This document shows positions 14,401-24,790 of a DNA stretch of 64,000 nucleotides, piece by piece. Positions within the stretch are counted from its first letter, which is position 1, and each line of letters begins with the position of its first letter. The position numbers and the translations under genes are program-made. This stretch comes from Nemopilema nomurai. Taxonomy: Eukaryota; Cnidaria; Scyphozoa; Rhizostomeae; Rhizostomatidae. The DNA is taken from NCBI GenBank assembly GCA_003864495.1, contig ML133479.1, positions 255,854 to 319,853 on the forward strand, in the 5' to 3' direction. The notes beneath the pieces are model-generated. The model did no database searches and was not told the origin of the DNA. It saw only the letters and a list, made by a program, of their open reading frames with translations.

Positions 14401-15177
14401 TAAGGCAGCCCGCCGTTAGCCAGTTGCGCTAACTGTGCGTTGCACGGTCCCTTTATGTCCACTGCGTCGATGCCCCCACAGACAGACTGCCAGTTGCCAT
14501 TGCCGACAACGGGTGGGCAAGCATTCCAGGCACAGGCAGAGGTCGAAATGCCTTGGGGAATATAGGCACAGGAAAACCCGTTTCTTGAGCCGCACGCAGG
14601 GGAGGCGGCACAGTCTCTGTAGATGACGACCGAGCACGTGCTTATGTCACAGGTTCCTGCGAGTAGAGGCAAACCAGAGGGGTAATCGGAGGGGGCTGCT
14701 AACAACTGAGTAGGCAAAGAAGAGTTTACGCTGGTGGTCGTCTTGTATGTATTTAAAATCTGGCACTGACCAAAGAAAACGGTTAAGAGAAGAGTAGCCC
14801 AAAACCCATAGTGGAACAAGAAGTGCAAGAGAGTGTAAAACTCAAAAATGGTCTTTCTTTGTTGAAGAAACTTAAAAATATACTTCCACAGTTGAAATCG
14901 GACCAGGTTACAGGGCACTTTTTGAGAGCCATCTAAGATACGGTGGTGAATTATGAAAAGGTCTGTTCGCTACAAAGCTTGGATATCAAATATGAAATAT
15001 AAACTTGTGGCAGAAGTAGTTTATTTAAATTATAGCTGAAAGGTTTTGAAATGAGTGAAAATGAAATGAACAGCGAGTGTTTGTATGCGAAGAAAATGTA
15101 AACATACCATCAACCAGAAGGGCTCCGGAAAGCACTTGAATGATGAAACAAAATGTTAATCGTAGCAGCACCCCCAT
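11429..15177 (-). CDS. Uromodulin-like membrane protein: signal peptide, Cys-rich domain, two EGF, ZP, TM
   Basis: Exons on the minus strand: 15108-15177, 14919-14932 (tentative 14-base microexon), 14300-14765, 13564-13812, 13054-13410, 12510-12732, 11919-12268 and 11429-11574. Phases are consistent and the product is 624 residues. Residues 1-19 form a signal peptide (MGVLLRLTFCFIIQVLSG). Residues 28-183 are a Cys-rich domain I do not recognise. Residues 184-266 hold two calcium-binding-type EGF repeats (DTNECASSS, DIDECKLG) in one exon. Residues 267 to about 520 are a ZP module split over three exons, with CDTNWMLVYLD in ZP-N and FLHCQIFLCHKG in ZP-C. Dibasic sites RVRR (523-526) and RRIQKR (538-543) lie just after it, where ZP proteins are usually cut for polymerisation. 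A membrane helix at 591-608 is followed by a short basic tail. Such proteins build extracellular filaments or matrices on epithelia. Only the microexon is doubtful. Confidence 0.88.
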
Positions 15178-15801
15178 CTCTATCTACGAGAAAGGAAAGC
15201 GTTAAAGGGAGACATTCATGGATGAAAAGGGAAAATTGAAGACAATGTCACGGATAATATTCACGAAAATATCCCCCTCTTTCAAGAATGTCCTTACAGA
15301 GAAACAGGCGAGCGAACTGTCAGTCTATGCACGAAAACGGATAGAGCACTCAGCCAAGGAAAGATAGATACTTACTTAGTAACTTGAAAAATTTGTAAAT
15401 GAATGTGTGGTTGGTCGTTGGTATCTCTCTCCAGATGCAACACCTTCTTCTTGCTTGGCTTACATTGGCGCTGCCTCCTTATAAAGCAAACATCTCGATC
15501 AAATTCGCGTGACAATAATGGAAGAAAATGCTAATAGAAACAACGAAACAGGAAAATCCAATTGCACTTTTGATTGCACAAATGGTTGCATTCAAAATGG
15601 CATTGCGCAAGACAAAGAATATGCTTCGTGAGGAAATTGAACCGGTTTATTTGAGAGCCAATTGTGTCTTTGCTCTGCTAGGCACATATTTAGGAAATTT
15701 GCTTAAGCAGCTTCATTTGAGGCAATGTGCTTGACAAAAATGCTCTCGGTTACGAAGAAACAACAGGGTAAGGGCTCCTGGAACAGAAATCCGCAAAAAG
15801 A
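15178..15801. other. 5' flank of the ZP-domain gene
   Basis: Expected 5' UTR and promoter of the minus-strand ZP gene, ending at the target site of the BEL element. The open frame at 15528-15734 has no recognisable content. Confidence 0.4.
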
Positions 15802-15806
15802 ATAGC

Positions 15807-15986
15807 TGTTGTAAACCCTGTACTGCCTGCGCAGTTCGTGCTACGCAGCATCTTCATTGTTGTTAAATAAAATAACTAACACCTTTTAACATGCGTTTTT
15901 AGTACCATTAAAATGTTTCATGGAGAAGAACGTCCTGTTTTCTGCGCTTAGCGATAACTTCCAGAACCTAGGTAAGGTTTCAAATA
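15807..15986 (+). repeat. BEL 5' LTR
   Basis: 180 bases from TGTTGTAAACCCTG to TTTCAAATA. It matches the 3' LTR closely except for a short segment before TTTTAGTACC, where it is 13 bases longer, with a few substitutions there. A polyadenylation-like AATAAAA is present in both LTRs. Confidence 0.95.
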
Positions 15987-15988
15987 TA

Positions 15989-16006
15989 TGGCGCCCAACG
16001 TTGTAG
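15989..16006 (+). other. Primer binding site of the BEL element
   Basis: TGGCGCCCAACGTTGTAG starts two bases after the 5' LTR, the position and style of a tRNA primer binding site (TGGCGCCCAACG). I cannot name the tRNA with certainty. Confidence 0.75.
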
Positions 16007-16033
16007 CGGGGAAGTTTTTCGTTTTTCGGGAAA

Positions 16034-19000
16034 ATGGCTACTGACATTGCGGATGCAGGAACATCGGTGGACATGGAACGAAGTCGAGAGTTGCAGAAGT
16101 TGAAGGCATTGCAACGCGGTAATCGGTCAGCAATTACAAGGTTTAAAGGAGAGGTAACACGTGCTATAACGGAGCAAACAGAATCGTATGCAGTACCAGA
16201 TGTAGTGGCAAGATTGGATGCCCTTTCAGTATCGTTGAAGGACAAGGGTAAATATCTGGCTGCCCTTCATGCCAAAATTGTGGATAAAAGTGCGGTCGAA
16301 GAAATCGAAAGAGAAATAGAAGAATTTTCAAGTTTTGAGGCGGAAATTTATGAACATTTGGAAAAGATTCGATTGTTCAAAAGCGGCAGTTATAGTAGAA
16401 GGCCAACAACACCAGTGGGAAACTTTACTCTAAATCAAAATCAGGAAGCATCATCGTCACCATCAAGCATGTCGGGGCTTCAAGGTGTGGCTTCTGAACT
16501 TAATCAAAGCGGGCACTCGGATGCAATGGGGTATATGGGAATAAAGCTGCCCAAGATCAGTTTGCCAAGGTTTAGTGGCGATGTAACAAAGTTTACGGCA
16601 TTCTGGCAAAGTTTTGACTGTGCAGTACACCAACATTCGGGGTTAACTTCAATTCAGAAGCTGACGTATTTGGTAAACTTGTTGGAAGGACCAGCTAAAA
16701 GGGCATTGGAAGGGCTCGACATGACAGCAGGTAACTATGACTCGGCCATTGAAATACTGAGAGAGAGATTTGGGAATAAACAGCTCATCATTAATGAACA
16801 CATGAATTCGCTACTTAAACTACAAGGCCATCCAAACGAAACGATAAACCAACTTCGTTTTATTTTTGACAAGATTAATGTACACGTCAGGGGTCTTGAA
16901 TCTCTTGGTATGCCTGCAGAAAGATATGGCAGTTTGCTGATACCAATTATTATGAGCAGGATGCCCAAGGAAATCACCACTCAAGTGGCACGGAAAATAA
17001 CAACAGACGTATGGCCTATAGAAGAAATTTTGGGTATAATTCGGAAGGAAATTGAAATCAAGGAATTCAGTGATAAGGCTTCAAGTGGTGAAAGGAGAGT
17101 CGAAAAAGGGCACAACAGCCGTCTTAAAGCACCAGGCACAACACAAGCTTTCGTTGCTAGAGGTAAGCCTCTACAGGAAACATCGTGCATCTATTGTGAG
17201 GGAAATCATTCCGCAGCCGAATGTGGCAAAGTTACAGAAATCAAGCAAAGGAAAGATATTGTGTTTAAGTTGAGATGCTGTTTTGTATGCCTCAAGCCTG
17301 GTCACACAGCAAAGGCCTGTTTTGGAAATAAGCGGTGTAAACATTGCGGAAGAAAACACCACTCATCGTTGTGCTCTTCAAAAATGGAAAGGCCTACAGA
17401 GAAAGAAACAAGGCATGCTGAGTCAGTAGACAATGCAATTTCTGCAACAGCACGTTCAAAGGAGACAGCATTAATGATGACAGCCACGGCAGTTGCATAT
17501 GGGGAAGATGAATCACGCGAAGAAAGAATTACGATTCTCTTTGACAGTGGCAGTCAACGTAGTTACGTTACGGACAGGCTGAAGAAACGCTTGAACTTAA
17601 AGGTCGACTCGGTTGAGTCATTGCGACTCAACACTTTTGGTTCGCATAAGTATAATAAGTTTGAATGTGATTCGGTAGTGCTAAATGTTACCACAAGTGA
17701 TGGTAATTCCATACCCGTTCGCGCACTTAGCCGCAATGTTCTTTGCGCGCCTCTGTCTACAAGCGTAGACGTTCGCAAGTTTGCCCATTTGCAGGATCTT
17801 GAGTTAGCTGACTGCTCAAATGATAATCATAAGTCTATTGATTTGTTGATTGGCCTTGATTATTATTTTGATTTCATTTTAGGTGAGGTTACTAGGGGAG
17901 GTGACCTCGAACCTGTTGCAATTAGCAGCAAATTGGGTTGGATAATAACTGGGAAGACCTTTTCAGATTGCTGCACTAATTTTTCATCTTCTCATTTGAT
18001 CATAGAAGGTTTTGAACAAGCAGCATCAGTCGAGAATAAGAATCAAGAAATTCTTTCAACACTGAAGGAATTCTGGGAACATGAAGCATGTGGCTTACAC
18101 AAAGCAGCTATAGATGACGAAGGTGCAATGAAGTCTTCAGAGGCGAATCAAGGCAGTGATGACAAGCAATTCGATATTTCTTTCAATGGCGAAAGATATG
18201 AAGTGAGTTTGCCTTTCAATTCGGATTCAATTGATTCTTTGCCTTCAAATTATGAATTGTGTAGGGGCCGCCTGCTGAAACTTTACCAAAAACTGCGCCT
18301 TAATCAGCCATTATTGCAACAATACGACAATATCATTAAGGAGCAACTTGACAGCAACATAATTGAACGTGTTGCCAAACAAGGGAAGGATGAGGACAAC
18401 GGCCATTATTTACCTCATCATTGTGTTATCCGTGAGAATCATGACACTACAAAAGTCCGTATTGTGTTTGATGGAAGTGCAAGCTTAACAAGGTAACACC
18501 TTCTCTTAATGATAACCTTGAGCTGGGTGAAAATCACATGCCTTTATTGTTCAACACGATTCTTCGTTTCCGGAGTCACCCAATTGCCCTTTGTGCAGAT
18601 ATTGAGAAGGCATTTCACCAAATAAGTATCAAAGAATCTGACAGAGATTATTTAAGGTTTCTTTGGTTTCAGGATGTTACCAAGCAGTGCCCTGAAATAA
18701 TTGAATTGCGTTTTTGCCGGTTGCCTTTCGGACTTAAGTCAAGTCCATCAATTTTAGGTGCCACAATTAAGCAACACGTTTCTTTGTTTGAGCAACAAGA
18801 GCCACAGGTGACCAAGGTTTTAAAGGGTTTGTACGCCGATGATCTTTCTTGTTCAGTCGCTACTACTGAGGAGGCGCTTCAAGTTTATCACAAATCTAAT
18901 CAATTATGAGTAAGGGTGGCTTCAATCTTCGTAAATGGCGTACGAATGACGAATCTGTCCTCCACAATATACAGGAGTTTGAAGGTTTAAGCAAGGACAC

Positions 19001-21696
19001 AAAGGTACCCAACCAGTCTCAACAGTTTGAGGACAATGAAACCTATGCGCGTTCTTCAATTGGTTTACCCTACCCTGAAAGCTGCACTACCACTAAGGTG
19101 TTGGGGGTCACTTGGGATAGCTTTCAGGATGTGTTGGTCTTCGATTTGTCAGAGTTGAGTAATTATGCAGACTCCCTTCCTCCCACCAAGAGATCGCTTC
19201 TCAAAATAGCTGCAAAAATCTTTGACCCTCTTGGTTGTTTGTCACCATATACCATCAACCTCAAGGTTTTATTTCAGCAATTTTGTTTACGTAAATTAGC
19301 TTGGGATGACGAATTGCAAGGACCTGATAGAAAGAAGTACGAGGATTTGTTAAAGGAACTGAGGAAAATAAAGGGTATCAACGTTGCAAGAAGCTACTTT
19401 CAACCCGATAAACAGGTTAAGGAGGTGCAATTGCATGCATTTTCAGATGCAAGCGAAAATGCGTATGCAGCCGTTGTGTACCTACGTGTTGAATATACTT
19501 CAGGGGAAGTTGATGTTAATTCGTAGCTTCCAAGGCTAAGGTTTGCCCATTAAAACGTAAAGCATTCCCCGCCTTGAATTAATTGGTGCAGGTCTGATGG
19601 CAAAATTGGTTCACTCGGTTAGAACCATATTAGAAGAGGAATTAGGGGCACCCATCAGCACGTATTATTGGGTAGATTCCGTCGCCACGTTGTGTTGGAT
19701 TGTCAATGAAAAGCCTTGGAAACAATTCGTAAGGAATAGGGTTGACCAAATACATGCTCTTTCTGCTAAGGAAGATTGGAAATATTGCCCTGGTTCCTTA
19801 AATCCAGCAGACATTCCCTCTCGTGGGAAATACGGTCCTGTCTTCTCAGGTAACGTCCCATGGTTTGAAGGGCCAGAATTTCTCAAATCAAACTCCGCGT
19901 ATTGGCCTAAGCTTGGGGATACAAATGAATTAGAGGTCAAAGAAGCATTTGAAGAGCAGCTACGACAGCCTCTTGAGATAACGCATGTCATGCTTAATCA
20001 AGAAATGACGCCCAAACCCAAGTTAACTGATATCGTTGATGTGAATCGTTTTAGTAGCAAAGGTAAGTTGCTACGAGTGGTTGCTAGGGTATATAGATTT
20101 ATTGATAACTTGAGAGCTAAAGTTCGTAAGGAGGAAGTCAATACAGCTATAGAAGTTGCCGTTGAAGAAGTTTCGAGAGCCGAAAATGAGCTTCTTAAGT
20201 CTATTCAGAGTGAACATTTTCAAGAAGAATTGCGTTACTTAAGATCCAATCGAAGCACCAAACCTCCACTAAGGATTGATCAACTCAATCTCTTTGTCGA
20301 TGAGAATGAAGTAATTCGGTGCAGATCTCGGTTAAATAATGCCTCGATTACTGATGCTTGTAACACCCCAATTCTGTTACCTTGTCGCCATGCATTTTCG
20401 GAATTGGTTATCAACCAGGCGCATAGTAATGTTATGCATAATGGGGTAAGAGACACATTAAATTATGTTCGTCAGCGTTATTGGATTCTTAAGGGAAGAG
20501 AAACGGTCAAGAGATGTGTTCGACGTTGTACACTATGTAAAAAGTTTGAAGGATTGCCGTTCAAATTCAATGTTACGCCGGTGTTTCCTAAAGAAAGGGT
20601 AGAGGACTGCCCCCCTTTCAAGCACATAGGTGTGGACTTTGCAGGGCCACTCAACGTTAAGGGCATATCGAGTAATTCTCAGTTTAAGAGTTACATTTGT
20701 TTGTTCACATGCGCCACTACTCGTGCCATTCATTTAGAATTGGTGGAGTCCTTGCAGATTGAATCTTTCATTTGTGCCTTCCGGAAATTCGCTGCACGTA
20801 GAGGTTTGCCCTCTACCATTATATCGGATAATGCAAAGACATTTAAGGCCATGTCGAAGGAAGTTAGGAAGTTACTGTGTAGTAAACGATTTGACCAATT
20901 TCTTTCTTCGCGCGAAATTCGATGGAAATTCATTGCAGATAGAAGTCCCTGGCAAGGAGGAATGTGGGAAAGAATGGTCAGAAGTGTAAAAAGGTGTCTG
21001 GTAAAAGTTGTCGGTCGTGCGCTGCTTAGTTACGTAGAGCTGAGCACTATTTTAGTAGAGATTGAAGCGGTGATAAATGCCAGACCATTAACATACATCT
21101 TTGATGATAGCGAGGGGCTTTCGTACCCTCTAACCCCGTCGCACCTTATCAACGGAAGAAACCTGCTCCAAATGCCCAATGATAGGCATACTGAGGTGTT
21201 AAGCACTTATGAGACTCTTTCGAGACGGGCTAAGTACCATGGTAAGTTGCTTTCAGAATTCAGTGAAAGATGGAAATCAGAGTATCTTACTAGTTTGATG
21301 GAAGCCTATAAACAGAAGCAAAACTCTGATAAGGTAGATATCAATGTTAACGATATTGTTTTGTTGAAGGACAGTCAAAGGAAACGTGGGTTTTGGCAAC
21401 TATGCAAGGTTGTTGACGTAATAGAAGGCAGGGATGGATACTGCAGAATGGCAAAGGTACAGGTACCGTCAGAAGGTGGTAAGAAGAAGGTTTTTCTCAG
21501 ATCTTTAAAGCATCTTATACCTTTAGAAGTAACGTTTTGTAACCAGTCAGCTAAGGGCAAGTCCTCCGCAAATGCCGCGCCGTTAGCCAGCAGCGATGCG
21601 TTACCGCGCGCAGCAGAGCCATCTGTTTCCAGGTCGCGACGCGGGGCAGCAGTACTTGGCGAAGCCATTAGAAGAGCAAGAGCTGATGTGGAATAA
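16034..21696 (+). pseudogene. BEL/Pao gag-pol polyprotein, broken by four frame shifts
   Basis: The first open segment (16034-18496, 820 codons) has a Pao-type gag domain around residue 172 (LPKISLPRFSGD, then FWQSF), zinc knuckles near 386 and 416 (CFVCLKPGHTAKAC), an aspartic protease with active-site DSG near 505, and the start of RT. Frame is then lost near 18485, just before 18904, near 19522 and near 19568. Each break moves the reading frame in the same direction, consistent with single missing bases. The catalytic YADD of RT is at about 18833-18844. The last segment (19597-21696, 699 codons) holds the end of the RNase H region, an HHCC zinc site (about 20390-20550) and the integrase DDE residues in VDFAGPL, SDNAKTFKA and MWERM. 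The breaks could be decay or sequencing/assembly errors. Confidence 0.93.
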
Positions 21697-21760
21697 CCAT
21701 AGTTTTGAATTTTATTCTTATTTTAGTGATAATCAATAGTATTATCACCCCGGCGGAGTG

Positions 21761-21927
21761 TGTTGTAAACCCTGTACTGCCTGCGCAGTTCGTGCTACGC
21801 AGCATCTTCATTGTTGTTAAATAAAACTAACATTTTATTTTAGTACCATTAAAATGTTTCATGGAGAAGAACGTCCTGTTTTCTGCGCTTAGCGATAACT
21901 TCCAGAACCTAGGTAAGGTTTCAAATA
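21761..21927 (+). repeat. BEL 3' LTR
   Basis: 167 bases, same ends as the 5' LTR. Differences are concentrated between AATAAAA and TTTTAGTACC. It is preceded by a short purine-rich run, GGCGGAG, in the polypurine-tract position. Confidence 0.94.
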
Positions 21928-21932
21928 ATAGC

Positions 21933-24369
21933 CTCTTACTGGGGTTTGAAAAGAAGACCATGTAAGCGATGATGGTTATGTAGTCACGGCTTTAATTTCC
22001 TTTAAAATCCTAATATACCACGAGGAGATAAGAATGTCCCCCATTTTGATCTCCTTGGGTCAGCTGATGTTTCTAGCGCCTGGCGATTCAAGTGTGAATG
22101 TATTAGAGTGATGATTCAGCTCGGTATGCAGTTTGATTCATACAAGTTAACGGATTTCTAACTTTGATGGCTCAATATGATCAATTATCTGGTAGAAGCA
22201 CTAAATTGGTTAAAGAGATAGGAAAAAATTCTAATTGAAAAATTTTTACCTTTACAAATATGCGCTTTTGCTGTCGTCACTGCACTCCCACGGCCATTCG
22301 CAACTGTGTGGGCAGAACAACTTTTGAATTCAGCGGCTCACACTCAGCTTTTGAAACTTACCACGATATAAGCCCAGATCGCAGAAAATTTTTCCGCCTC
22401 GACATTTTCCGCCTAGTGGAGATTGGGCTTAAACAGCAAAACAAAAGCAGAATGTTCGGCCTGCGTCAAAAAGGCCTTTTAGAGTGTCCGTTATTTGGAG
22501 AGAATACTAAATATAAGATGGTAGAACAAAATGGCATTGCACATTTACATGGGGCAAATGGAGTTTGAGTTGGCTTTCATTGTTGGGACTTTCTCGAGAA
22601 AGTTGCAACAATGCGAATGATTGTTCGGTTGGGAAACAACTTTCCCATTTTTGCTTGTTGTCGTCCGCTTTGAAAGAAGTAGATGCGAAACATTCCGGAG
22701 ACGGGCCGTCAACAATTTTACCGCTTTCGAAAAGGCAGCGATTTGTCCTTTCGGCTCTAAGATGAGGTAAAACGTATACAATTAAGAACAACACTCTGGT
22801 CATTCATAAATGGTTTAAAAGTCTGATGCAATGCGAACAACCTAGTTGCAAAACTTTCCGATCCGCTACATTGAACTGACACGCAACAATCCACAACCTA
22901 GGTTGTCAGAGCACTCCAAAACACAGAACGTAATTCCTCAAACCCATTCAGCGACTAGAATGCAAAATTCAAAAATAAGTAAATATGATAAAGGGCATAA
23001 AATAGGGAGGAAAATATTTTCTCCCCAAAAAACGCTGATAATTTCAATACAAATGCAACTGCAAAAAGGCAACATTTGAGTACATTAAAAACCTTTACCC
23101 TTTGCTTCTCTAAACAAAACATACGTTCACAGAATCTACCGCCGCTTGCCTTAGATCAACTAACAATCTTAGAGACAAGCAGGTAGCCCTGTTTTGAATC
23201 TTATTTGATGATTTCACGAACTGGAAAATTCAGAAATGTTTATAATAGAAAACCTTGCTTTCCTTAACTCTTTCAGGTTAATTCAAGACAGGTAAGCACC
23301 AAGCACTATGATTACGTGAGTGCAATTGAAGGTGGGGCTAGTCGACTTCTAACCTAAAATAATCCTATTTGTTATGTATTCTTCAAGCGCTAGTTCAAGA
23401 TACTTTTTTAATCACAGAGTTGTACTCAAAAAGAAGACATCTTCCAAGTTACACATCATGAATCCATTTCTGAGACAACTTTACACTAGTCTCAAGCTCT
23501 CTCTCGAGCTCTCTCACTAAGTTAAAACACAAGTGTATATAAACGTTTTTCAGCGAGTACAAAAGTAGCGTAACCAATCACAACTAAGAAAAACAATTAG
23601 TCAAACCAATAGGATTTAAGACAAACAAGGAAAATTTTATGTAAACAACAATAGATTGACGCCAATACTAAATACCTACGAAGCTTGAATCTGAGCCAGT
23701 TTCCCAAAGACTCTTGAAAACGAGGTTATTACGTACGGTGTACGCAATTTATACATACAGCCACGTTTGATGAAAATAACTTGACTCATACAGCTAACGC
23801 CGATAAGCTCGAACTAAATGAATGGGTTATTGTTAACTATGTACACAAGAGCGCGTGAGGTTTTCCCCGACACCATTCCCGAAGAGTGCTTACATCTACC
23901 ATGTCGCTTGTACCTTTGCCTGGCCATTTTCATTATTCAATATTTCTTTGCAACCTCTTTTAATTTCCTGGTTTTTATAGAAAACAAAGAGTGTCATACT
24001 ACATAAAGTATTGCGAATCTTGATAAAACATTCTAGCCTCTCCAGGCCTGGAATATCTCTTATATCTCTGCCTATATACGGAAATTCGCTTCATTTTCCA
24101 TCCGCAGCGTAAAATCAGTAACATATTATTTCTCTTAATTCACAGAATGTACACATATGAAACATCCTTCTAAGGTCATCTTCTAAAAAGCATCTTCTAT
24201 TCTTATGATTGATTTTAGAATTATGTTCATTGTAATCATCAATAACAATAACAATGCTCCAACATTATTTCATCGATGTTACGTCATCATCATCTTCGTT
24301 TTTGTCACCACCATTATCACCATGATCATAATCAATCGCCATCTTCGTTTCATCATCATAATCATCAAA
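21933..24369. other. Gene-poor region right of the BEL element
   Basis: Holds copy 2 of the dispersed repeat at 22405-22430. Open frames at 22260-22568, 22507-22803, 22846-23079 and 23818-24006 have no recognisable domain. I see no supported gene. Confidence 0.45.
22405..22430 (+). repeat. Dispersed repeat, copy 2 (also at 9299)
   Basis: Identical over 26 bases to 9299-9324. Here an inverted counterpart AAGCCCAGATC lies about 30 bases upstream (ending at 22381), so the end can fold back on itself as in a MITE terminus. Confidence 0.6.
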
Positions 24370-24790
24370 ATGATCATCAACATCACCAACATCAATATCG
24401 TCAACGTTATCATTTTCAATATCAACATGATCATTAACATCACCAACATCAATATCGTCAACGTTATCATTTTCAATATCAACATGATCATCAATATCAC
24501 CAACATCAATATCGTCAACGTTATCATTTTCAATATCAACATGATCATTAACATCACCAACATCAATATCATCAAAGTTATCATTTTCAATATCAACATG
24601 ATCATCAATATCACCAACATCAATATCGTCAACGTTATCATTTTCAATATCAACATGATCATCAACATCACCAACATCAATATCGTCAATGTTATCATTT
24701 TCAATATCAACATGATCATCAATATCGCCAACATTAATATCATCAAAGTTATCATTTTCAATATCAACATGATCATCAATATCACCATAA
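24370..24790 (+). repeat. 54-bp minisatellite, about 7.5 units
   Basis: Tandem 54-base unit containing CATCACCAACATCAATATCG and TTATCATTTTCAATATCAAC. Neighbouring units alternate ATCATTAACATC with ATCATCAATATC, suggesting a two-unit higher-order period. Because 54 is a multiple of three and stops are absent, frames stay open on both strands. The minus-strand reading is an acidic 18-residue repeat (DIDDHVDIENDNVDDIDV). Confidence 0.95.

Larger units (their letters stand above)
15807..21927 (+). mobile_element. BEL/Pao LTR retrotransposon, nearly full length
   Basis: Two direct LTRs (15807-15986 and 21761-21927) enclose gag-pol. The element is flanked by the 5-base target duplication ATAGC (15802-15806 and 21928-21932). 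Domain order gag, zinc knuckles, protease, RT, RNase H, integrase and the Pao-type gag and protease signatures identify BEL/Pao. It lies between the ZP gene and a gene-poor region, in the orientation opposite to the ZP gene. The gag start and the integrase end are intact, but pol has four frame breaks between about 18.48 and 19.57 kb. This copy therefore cannot make a full polyprotein as read. Confidence 0.96.

Noticed and set aside
18480..18910. Programmed ribosomal frameshift in the BEL pol gene
   Set aside because: Four separate shifts are needed, none at a recognisable slippery site plus structure, and BEL elements normally use one long frame.
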